From: Acidobacteriaceae bacterium
GTDB lineage: Bacteria > Acidobacteriota > Terriglobia > Terriglobales > Acidobacteriaceae
Reading direction: 5' to 3'
Length of the DNA: 64,000 bases
Assembly (NCBI GenBank): GCA_003139095.1
Contig: PLHW01000074.1
Location: 55,332 to 119,331, forward strand
This document shows, in pieces, positions 1-6,544 of this stretch (position 1 is the first letter of the stretch; every line of letters starts with the position of its first letter). A model generated the notes under the pieces. That model made no database searches, had not been told where the DNA came from, and saw only the letters and a list, made by a program, of their open reading frames with translations. Position numbers and translations under genes: made by a program.

Positions 1-350
1 TCCACCTGAGCAAGCCGGTGAACAGGTTGGGAAAACGGGCATGGCCAGCCAACAGTCGCCTTTAGCTTGACAACACGAATACAAAAGCCTAGTATTTTAA
101 TTGAGCAAGCTACCTTTCCTTACTCTTTCAGGTTCCCTGGGCTAAGTCAGCCCTATCTGAAGTTAGTTCTCTTAGATGACCGAAGGAGGACTGCGTTGTG
201 TCACGATTGACCCGTGGGGAACCTCTCTGTGAGTTTTCCACAATGCAAGACCGCGTGAACCGCATGAAATGGTTTCTTCCGCGAATCTTACGGTCCGGAA
301 GGCCCGGCTGATGCAGCATCCCATTTGCTTTTCATACGAGAGGAAAACTA
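1..350. other. gene-free left edge
   Basis: No convincing coding region, RNA gene or repeat was recognised in the first 350 bases. Open frames here lack a ribosome-binding site and resemble nothing known. The stretch is poorer in GC than the housekeeping part of the window, which fits the accessory character of the first 2.3 kb. It may contain the promoter of the small gene that follows. Confidence 0.4.
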
Positions 351-560
351 ATGAAGAACACCAAGTTCGTTGTGAAGGTAAACCGAGGCGGCACTCGCGC
401 TCCTGAATACGTGCAGCGCATTGACCGGATTCCCATCCAGATGACCACGCGGCGTCTGCTGGCACTTGCGATGGGACGATTTACGGCCGAAGACGCTGCT
501 AAGTCCATACAAACTTCCCGCTGTAACCCGGAGTTAGTTCCGATACGCGTTAATGCATAA
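351..560 (+). CDS. small hypothetical protein (69 aa)
   Basis: A short basic protein with no recognised domain, signal peptide or membrane segment. The ATG is preceded by a fair ribosome-binding site (GAGG seven bases upstream), which is the main reason to accept it. It begins MKNTKFVVKVNRGG and contains a mixed basic/hydrophobic middle (MTTRRLLALAMGRF) and one cysteine. It stands alone, about 95 bases from the convergent DCC-family gene, so context gives no function. It could be a genuine small accessory protein or a chance frame. Confidence 0.4.
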   Translation: MKNTKFVVKVNRGGTRAPEYVQRIDRIPIQMTTRRLLALAMGRFTAEDAAKSIQTSRCNPELVPIRVNA

Positions 561-656
561 GTTGGTTTGTCCCCATCCTCCGTCGCCACGAGGCGTGTGT
601 GTTGCCTGCTATATAGTCCTGGACTGACAATTTAGTCGAAACGGCAGGTTCTCACC

Positions 657-1226
657 TCAGGAGTGACCCCCGTGCGGAAGAGGCTCTCCCGCGATTGCTA
701 CCGGCCGCCGCCGCGCGGCCGAAAGCGAACTGAAATGCAGGCTCGGCTTGGGGTGAGGATTGGCAGATAAACTCTTCACCCATTTGGTCACCCAGTCAAT
801 CGGTTTCAGCCAAATTCTTGGCTTACCACAACTCTCACAGCCGAAAAGCGGCCGCGCATCCGCCAGGATGGCGTATGCCACGTTGAGTATGAATTGAAAT
901 GGTCGGAATCCGAATATGCTGGCGCCAAAACTCCACGCGAACCATTTCGTGTTGGGCAGATTCCTCAAAGTCTCCGCCACGGCCTCCCCTCCCAGCCTCA
1001 TTGAGCCATCGGGCATTAGTACATGGATCGTCTCATAGGCATCCCAAATATCGAGATCGGCGTTGAGCAACCGAAGCGACTCCGGGTCGTCACCAATGGG
1101 TTGTACGACGATGCTCGTCTCGCCCGCTTTGCTCATCGCAGATCGTTGCACCCAATGCCCAATGTGGCCGCACACGGCGCATTCGTCGTTGAATAGGAGA
1201 ATTGGCTTAGGCTGCTTCTTCATCAT
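657..1226 (-). CDS. DCC-family (DUF393) thiol oxidoreductase-like protein
   Basis: About 189 aa. The N-terminus carries the DCC signature as LLFNDECAVCGHIGHWV, the Asp plus CxxC pattern of the DUF393 family (predicted thiol-disulfide oxidoreductases). The later part resembles the family's helical segment (WAYETIH-like region, then GFRPFQFILNVAYAI) and holds a second CxxC, CESCGK. I placed the start at the ATG following a GGAGG, ten bases away; an ATG at 1247 overlapping the previous stop as ATGA is equally possible and would suggest translational coupling. It is the last gene of a three-gene overlapping unit with a thioredoxin-like protein and an acidic repeat protein, so a shared redox role is likely. 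The substrate is unknown. Confidence 0.75.
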   Translation of the reverse strand: MMKKQPKPILLFNDECAVCGHIGHWVQRSAMSKAGETSIVVQPIGDDPESLRLLNADLDIWDAYETIHVLMPDGSMRLGGEAVAETLRNLPNTKWFAWSFGASIFGFRPFQFILNVAYAILADARPLFGCESCGKPRIWLKPIDWVTKWVKSLSANPHPKPSLHFSSLSAARRRPVAIAGEPLPHGGHS

Positions 1227-1243
1227 CGTCACTTGGCCTCCGT

Positions 1244-1633
1244 TCATGACTCAAACGGCTGAGTCACCGCGGTCAGGACGCTCGATACTGTTGGGGTTGG
1301 TCCCTCGACTCTTCCAACCTCATTCCGGTTGAGAAACATGACGAAAGTCGGCGTGCCCTGGATCTGATAGTTGCTCGCGAGTTCCTGCTCGATTGCGATA
1401 TTAACCCGGAAGACTTTCTCCTGGGGCTTCACCATGCTTGCCACCTGCTCCAGAACCGGCTCAATCGCTCGGCAGTGTGCGCAACCATAAGACATAAACT
1501 CAACCACGATTGGCCCCTCCGCCTCTAGTACCAGCCGGCCAAATGTGCTGGTGGTAACTGCTTCTATCGCGTCTCTCGATAAAGGTGGTCTCGCCCCTGT
1601 TGTTCGCGGCTGTTCTGGGGTCTCGTTAATCAT
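1244..1633 (-). CDS. thioredoxin-like protein
   Basis: 129 aa with a thioredoxin fold: strand IVVEFMSYGCAHC, where CAHC is the redox-active CxxC, then a helix, NIAIEQELASNYQIQGTPTFVMF with the family cis-proline after GT, and GRVEG. The active-site spacer AH differs from the GP of classical thioredoxin and suggests a more oxidising or specialised protein; this is inference. There is no signal peptide, so it is probably cytoplasmic. Its start overlaps the end of the acidic repeat gene by 8 bases and its stop overlaps a possible start of the DCC-family gene by 4, so the three are probably one transcript. Confidence 0.85.
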   Translation of the reverse strand: MINETPEQPRTTGARPPLSRDAIEAVTTSTFGRLVLEAEGPIVVEFMSYGCAHCRAIEPVLEQVASMVKPQEKVFRVNIAIEQELASNYQIQGTPTFVMFLNRNEVGRVEGPTPTVSSVLTAVTQPFES

Positions 1634-1958
1634 GGCTGCTTCCGCGCCGGATGTACTCTTTGGCGGAAGCCGTGCTCATTCCACCTTCGAACGCTTCCTT
1701 ATCGATGCGACTTTCCTCGGCCTGCTCTTCAATCTCTTCCTCGGCCGCCGTCGCATTGTCGTCAATTGTCATCTGTTTGCTGCCCCGCACGACAGGACCT
1801 AGGTTGCTTGTTTGATTTTCGTGTGCTTGTTTCTTCACGTTATCTTCCTCAATCTGCTCCTCAACCTCTACTTCATTGGCGGCCGCATCGTCGGTTGCTA
1901 CGATCTGCTTGCTCAACTGAAACTCTGCGATCGTTACGGACTTTCCGGCATTCTTCAT
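1626..1958 (-). CDS. acidic protein with an internal duplication (110 aa)
   Basis: An unrecognised, cysteine-free, very acidic protein. Two copies of a roughly 32-residue unit can be aligned, one near residues 16-47 and one near 60-91. Both start with SKQ, continue with a DD-Ala-rich stretch, and contain the blocks EEQIEE and EEQAEE. The duplication is also visible in DNA, so it is not just shared composition. The ATG follows a purine-rich GGACAGGGGGG tract. It is the first gene of the unit with the thioredoxin-like and DCC-family genes. It might be a chaperone or carrier-like partner, or a precursor peptide handled by the redox proteins. No maturation enzyme is seen nearby, so the latter is speculative. 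Confidence 0.6.
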   Translation of the reverse strand: MKNAGKSVTIAEFQLSKQIVATDDAAANEVEVEEQIEEDNVKKQAHENQTSNLGPVVRGSKQMTIDDNATAAEEEIEEQAEESRIDKEAFEGGMSTASAKEYIRRGSSHD

Positions 1959-2142
1959 AATTCCCGCCCCCCTGTCCTTTTGCGTCTTTCATAGAGTCGC
2001 CGAATCTCGTCTGTAATACTGATCAGAATTGATCAGCCAATCTCAGTCGTCAGGCTTGAGATCTGGAAGCGGTCTCATAATTGGCTCTCAGTGGCAATAG
2101 CGATCAAGGCAATTGGCAACATCGAGAAAAGGAATCCTAACC

Positions 2143-2290
2143 ATGAAAGCGGCCCTGGTGCTCGGCTACGGTGATGTGAATCAGCTTTTCTACGGAGATA
2201 GTCCCGACTTATGCCCACATCCTTACTCGTGTGCGCGAACTCGGGTACGATCCGTCCGGGTTGACGAAAACCAGACAAAGTAGTCCATAG
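2143..2290 (+). pseudogene. relic of a zinc-type NADPH:quinone oxidoreductase N-terminus
   Basis: The frame opening at 2143 reads MKAALVLGYGDVNQLFYGD, very like the start of MDR-family quinone oxidoreductases (MKA-V-GYGD-L---D-P). It then derails: after a one-base shift the neighbouring frame continues with HILTRVRELGYDPSGLTKTR, which matches the conserved I-L-V-R-V-A-G-N-P-D-K segment that normally follows. A ribosome-binding site (AAAGGAA) precedes the ATG. The gene stops within 50 codons and nothing further of the family is seen, so this is a short decayed fragment. It lies tail to tail with a complete MDR-family alcohol dehydrogenase. Confidence 0.5.
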
Positions 2291-2348
2291 TTCTGCACAA
2301 CTAAGCTTGTGTACCCCAATCCCCAAAGCCGATCCAGTACATGCCGAG

Positions 2349-3341
2349 CTAAGGAACAATCACTGCTGATCCCTGTTCCGTTTCTTCTTTGACTGCCAGT
2401 AGCGCTCTATCCGCGTCATCGAGCCCGAATACTGTAACGTTCGGACGGATACCGAGGTCATGCGCGATTTGGAGAAAGTCGCGCGCATCCTGCCGGGTCA
2501 TATTGGCCACGCTGCGGATCTGCCGTTCGCCCCAGAGCAACTTGTCATAGTCGAAGGCCGGCATCTGGTCGAGATGGATGGCGTTGATGGCGACCACCCC
2601 TCCCTTGCGCAGGCTCGCGAGGGCACTGACCACTACTGTTCCGCTGGGCGCGAACGTGATGGCGCGGTCGAGCGCTACCGCCGGCTTCTCATCTTCTTTG
2701 CCGACCCAAGTCGCGCCCAGTGACGCAGCCCTTTTCCGATGAGATTCGCCCCTGGTCACGACGTAAACTTCGCACTTCCACGATTGCAGAATGGCAATCG
2801 CCAAGCTTGCGGAGCTGCCAAAACCGAACAGTCCAACCCGCTCGCCCTTCTCAACCCCCGCAACTCGTAAGCTGCGAAAGCCGATGATGCCGGCGCACAG
2901 CAGCGGAGCAACATGCGCGTCATCCAGGCCCGGCGGTAACGGCAGAGCGAAGTCTGCGCGCGCCAGAACATATTCTGCATAGCCGCCGTCCACCGTGTAT
3001 CCGGTGAAAACAGGCTTGTCGCAAAGATTCTCCATGCCGTGATGGCAGTACCAGCAATCGCCATCGACGCCACCCATCCAGGAAACGCCAACACGCGTTC
3101 CCAGCGCCAGTTCCTCGGTCGCGCCTTCGATTACTTCGCCCACGATTTGATGGCCGGGAATAAGCCGCGGTCGAAGCGGCGGAAGATCTCCTTCGACGAT
3201 GTGAAGATCAGTCCGGCACACTCCGCAAGCCACGACCCGCAGTAACACATGTCCCGCTTCGAGTTGTGGGCGCGGAACATCTTCAATATGGAGGAACGAT
3301 CGGGGTGCGGCGTGAGTTGAAGTGAAAACAGCAGCCTTCAT
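2349..3341 (-). CDS. zinc-dependent alcohol dehydrogenase (MDR family)
   Basis: 330 aa. It oxidises or reduces an alcohol/aldehyde pair with NAD(P). The catalytic zinc region is VVACGVCRTDLHIVEGDL followed by LIPGHQIVGEV, with GHQ in place of the usual GHE. The structural zinc loop is CWYCHHGMENLCDKP. The nucleotide-binding fold shows GLFGFGSSASLAI, a GxGxxxxxA variant. Length and order fit the AdhA-like 'zinc-dependent alcohol dehydrogenase' family. I chose the internal ATG at 3341 because GGAGGAAA lies just upstream and homologues start MKAA; the longer frame to 3383 has no such support. It is monocistronic and precedes mnmE on the same strand by about 65 bases downstream. Confidence 0.9.
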   Translation of the reverse strand: MKAAVFTSTHAAPRSFLHIEDVPRPQLEAGHVLLRVVACGVCRTDLHIVEGDLPPLRPRLIPGHQIVGEVIEGATEELALGTRVGVSWMGGVDGDCWYCHHGMENLCDKPVFTGYTVDGGYAEYVLARADFALPLPPGLDDAHVAPLLCAGIIGFRSLRVAGVEKGERVGLFGFGSSASLAIAILQSWKCEVYVVTRGESHRKRAASLGATWVGKEDEKPAVALDRAITFAPSGTVVVSALASLRKGGVVAINAIHLDQMPAFDYDKLLWGERQIRSVANMTRQDARDFLQIAHDLGIRPNVTVFGLDDADRALLAVKEETEQGSAVIVP

Positions 3342-3406
3342 TTTCTTCGTTTCCTCCAAGGCTCCAGTGGCGAGGCCCCCCAAGTGCGAATCGGACGTCG
3401 TTGGAT

Positions 3407-4816
3407 CTATTTTCCAATGCAGAAGGTCCCGAAGACCAGGTTCAGAATGTCGTCCGTCGTCGTCGCGCCTGTAATTTCGTCAAACTTCCGCAGCGCATGA
3501 TAAAGGTCGAGCAGAAGCATCTCGTGCGGCACACGGTTCGCGACCGCGTTTTTCGCGGCCTCGAGCGCACTCACTGAATCGCTGACCAGCTTCTGATGCC
3601 GGACGTTCGTCAGAAATCCACTTTCCACCTGCACACCGCCCGCGCCGATCCGCTGCAGGATCGCAGCGCGCAATTCGCCAATGCCCTCGCCCGTAACCGC
3701 CGAAGTTCTCACCGCCGAAGTTTTCACCTTCGCCCCGTGCGCGCGAGCCGCGAGCTCCGCGGTTATAAGATCGCATTTATTCTCCACCACGACCGCGGGC
3801 CGGCCTTCCACCATTCGCAGCAGTTCGCCATCTTCATCGCCGGGAGTCTGCGTCGAGTCAAGAACCACCAGCACCAGGTCGGCCTCGCTCAGCGCTTCCA
3901 TCGACTTTCGTACGCCGATCGTCTCCGCTTCATCCACCCCGTTTCGAATTCCTGCCGTGTCGATCAATTGCACGGGAATCCCGCCGATCGCGACGGTTTC
4001 ACTCACCAGGTCGCGCGTCGTTCCCGGCTGCGCCGTAACGATGGCGCGCTCACGCTCCACCAGTCGATTGAACAAGCTCGACTTCCCCACATTCGGCCGC
4101 CCAACAATCGCCAGCGTAAATCCTTCATGCACCACCTTCCCGTAGGCCGATGTCGCCGCCAGTTCCTCCAGAGGTTGGCTGACTTCCGCAAGATGCGCGA
4201 GAATCGTCTGATCGGCCGCGACCGAAATATCGTCTTCCGCAAAGTCGATGCCCGCTTCGAGCAGCGCAATCAGTTCAATCAGCTTCTGCTTGATCGGCTT
4301 CAGCCGTTTTGAGAGCGCGCCTTCGAGCTGCTGCGCCGCGACCTTCGCCTGAAAAAGCGTCTGCGACTCGATCAGATCGCGCACCGCCTCCGCTTGCGTA
4401 AGGTCGAGCCGCCCATTCAGAAAAGCGCGCATCGTGAACTCACCCGGCTCGGCCAGCCGCGCCCCACGCGCCAATGCGAGCTCGACGATATGCCGCAGCA
4501 CCACCGGCGACCCATGCGCCGCAATTTCCACGATGTCGTCGGTCGTGTACGAATGCGGCTTCCGAAAATAAGTCACCACCACCTCATCGATCCGCCGCTC
4601 GGCAGCGCTGGTCGTCGCCGCACCCACAATCTCCACTCCTTCGCCCGCCGGTTCAACCAGTTCGCCAAAGATTGCCCGGTTCGGTTCCAGTTCATGCTTC
4701 AGGCGAAGCATGGGCGCCGCGATCGCCCGCGCCTCCGGCCCCGCCAAACGCACCACGCCGATGCCCCCGCGCCCCGGCGGTGTAGCGATGGCAATAATTG
4801 TGTCGTCGAGGTTCAT
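3407..4816 (-). CDS. mnmE: tRNA modification GTPase MnmE
   Basis: 469 aa, full length. With MnmG it installs the carboxymethylaminomethyl group on U34 of certain tRNAs. The N-terminal formyl-THF-binding domain begins MNLDDTIIAIATPPGRGGIG. The G domain has G1 GRPNVGKSSLFNR, the G2/G3 region TTRDLV and DTAGI, and G4 as ENKCD. The C-terminus ends in CIGK, the family's hallmark with the catalytic cysteine. No mnmG is present in this window. Its stop is 65 bases from the alcohol dehydrogenase start on the same strand. Confidence 0.97.
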   Translation of the reverse strand: MNLDDTIIAIATPPGRGGIGVVRLAGPEARAIAAPMLRLKHELEPNRAIFGELVEPAGEGVEIVGAATTSAAERRIDEVVVTYFRKPHSYTTDDIVEIAAHGSPVVLRHIVELALARGARLAEPGEFTMRAFLNGRLDLTQAEAVRDLIESQTLFQAKVAAQQLEGALSKRLKPIKQKLIELIALLEAGIDFAEDDISVAADQTILAHLAEVSQPLEELAATSAYGKVVHEGFTLAIVGRPNVGKSSLFNRLVERERAIVTAQPGTTRDLVSETVAIGGIPVQLIDTAGIRNGVDEAETIGVRKSMEALSEADLVLVVLDSTQTPGDEDGELLRMVEGRPAVVVENKCDLITAELAARAHGAKVKTSAVRTSAVTGEGIGELRAAILQRIGAGGVQVESGFLTNVRHQKLVSDSVSALEAAKNAVANRVPHEMLLLDLYHALRKFDEITGATTTDDILNLVFGTFCIGK

Positions 4817-4907
4817 GCCCTGCTCGCGCGCCTAACAAAACAACCGCAGGCAGATTTTAAGCTGCGCGCTCGCGCGCGAATCGCCGCGCCGCAACCAAAT
4901 CCCCACC

Positions 4908-6293
4908 TTAACTCTTATCCTCCAGACCCGCGGGCGCAAGCTTCGCCAACTGCACCGACCACCACGAAGGCTTGCGCTCCCATATCTCCGCGCGCTCTTT
5001 CGCCGCTACCGCGCTGCGCACAATATGCGCTCCCACGTACCGAATCGACGCCGCCGGAAAATTGTGCAGCGGCCGCCCAATCAGCGCATGCCCGCCCCAC
5101 TCGTCACTCCGCTCCAGCACCAGGCTCGCCAGCACTTTGCCGCCAATCACGCTCGGCCCCACTCCGTTTCCGCTCCACCCAATTCCATAGGCAATGGTTT
5201 TTTCGCGATTCAGATAACCCAGCAACGGCAGGCTGTCCGGCGTGCGGTCGATCGGCCCCGACCAGTCATGCGTGATCGGCACATCGCCCAGCATCGGATA
5301 ATAGCGGCGGAAGTCGGCAGTCACCTCGGCGGCGCGCCCCGCATGCCGGTCGAAATTCGCGCCGATCCTCCCGCCATACGCGATCGTCCATCCTCCCTTG
5401 CCAAACGCAATGCGCCCCTCGCGCGTCACGCGGTAATAATCGACCATGGTCTGCGAGTCGGTAATCGCCAGGTCGCGGTGCCAGCCAATCTGCTCCAGTC
5501 GTTCGGGAATCGGCGCGGTTACGACGATGTCACTCGAGATCACCGCGATCGAACGGCTGAGTTCGCGGATCGATGCCGCCCATCCGTTGCTCGCGATCAC
5601 GAGTTTGCCCGCGGTGAGCGTCCCGCGCTCCGTGCGAATCGCAATCGGCGATCTCCGCGTAAACGCGAGCGCCCGCGTGTTTTCATAAATCCGAATTCCC
5701 TTCGCCAGCGCCACCCGCCGCATCCCGCGCACCAGCGCCGCTGGCTGCACCACCGCGGCACTTGCCTCCAAAACTCCCGCCCGGTGCGCTTTCGATCCCG
5801 TCCGCCGCCCGACCTCCTCCGGCTCAATTCGCCGGAAAGGCTCCACGCCCATTTTTTCCGAAATGCGCAGAACGCTCTCCCACGCCCCCATTTGCGCGCT
5901 GCTGGTCGCGGTCCACAGCCAGCCCCCGCGCCGAAAATCGGCGTCCACCGCATGCTTCGCGCAAAAACCCGCAATCTCGTCGATCGCCGCTTCCGAGCCG
6001 CGGCAGATGCGCATAGCCTCTTCCACTCCAAACAGTTTTGCCAGCGAAGCCAGCTTCGGCCACCACGAGAGCACAAAGCCGCCGTTACGCCCCGACGCGC
6101 CGCCCCCGCAAATATCCTGCTCAATCACCGCCACATCGCAGGCCGGCTCAAGCTCCTTGATGCGCAACGCCGTCCACAAGCCGACATACCCTCCACCAAG
6201 AATGGCCACGTCGGCGCGCGCCGCGCCCTCAAGCGGCGGCTCATCCGCGGCGTCGCCCGCGCATTGTTCCAACCAGTACGATCGATGCTTCAC
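4908..6293 (-). CDS. FAD-dependent oxidoreductase (DAO / PuuB-like)
   Basis: 461 aa from a GTG start. The dinucleotide-binding motif is VAILGGGYVGLWTALRI near residue 30, followed by VIEQD at the end of the second strand and CGGGASGRNGGFV, the FAD contact typical of gamma-glutamylputrescine oxidase and related DAO-family amine oxidases. Later blocks DRTPDSLPLLGYL and YGIGWSGNGVGPS fit the C-terminal FAD-binding segment. The open frame extends to 6521, but homologues start close to the GTG, and a GAGGT sits just upstream, so the extra 76 residues are probably not translated. The amine substrate cannot be inferred; no puu genes lie nearby. It is divergent from valS. Confidence 0.88.
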   Translation of the reverse strand: MKHRSYWLEQCAGDAADEPPLEGAARADVAILGGGYVGLWTALRIKELEPACDVAVIEQDICGGGASGRNGGFVLSWWPKLASLAKLFGVEEAMRICRGSEAAIDEIAGFCAKHAVDADFRRGGWLWTATSSAQMGAWESVLRISEKMGVEPFRRIEPEEVGRRTGSKAHRAGVLEASAAVVQPAALVRGMRRVALAKGIRIYENTRALAFTRRSPIAIRTERGTLTAGKLVIASNGWAASIRELSRSIAVISSDIVVTAPIPERLEQIGWHRDLAITDSQTMVDYYRVTREGRIAFGKGGWTIAYGGRIGANFDRHAGRAAEVTADFRRYYPMLGDVPITHDWSGPIDRTPDSLPLLGYLNREKTIAYGIGWSGNGVGPSVIGGKVLASLVLERSDEWGGHALIGRPLHNFPAASIRYVGAHIVRSAVAAKERAEIWERKPSWWSVQLAKLAPAGLEDKS

Positions 6294-6544
6294 GGCAATA
6301 GACCTCGCAGAACCGACGAGGATAGAACATCGCCCCCGGAAAGGCGAGGTTGTTCCGCGAGTGGTTCTGGCGCGCCTTAAGCGGAATGCCCTCCGCCCAC
6401 CCCATCTTCGCCCGTTTGACCCTGCTTTTCTGCCGCCTGTAAGATCAAAGATTCCCTCCTTCTGCCGGAAGATCGTCGAGCCTTCGCTCGGCTGGAACGG
6501 CCGGGGCGGGCGTCCCTGCAAGAGCGCCGGGGCCTCACAAACTC

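Noticed and set aside
1626..1958. Graspetide or other RiPP precursor
   Set aside because: The composition is suggestive, but no ATP-grasp, radical SAM or peptidase gene is nearby. It is kept only as an unexplained acidic protein.
2075..2359. 94-codon minus-strand frame
   Set aside because: It overlaps the quinone oxidoreductase relic on the other strand and has no support.
5025..6380. 451-codon plus-strand frame
   Set aside because: It is antisense to the FAD oxidase and is arginine/proline-rich without any domain.
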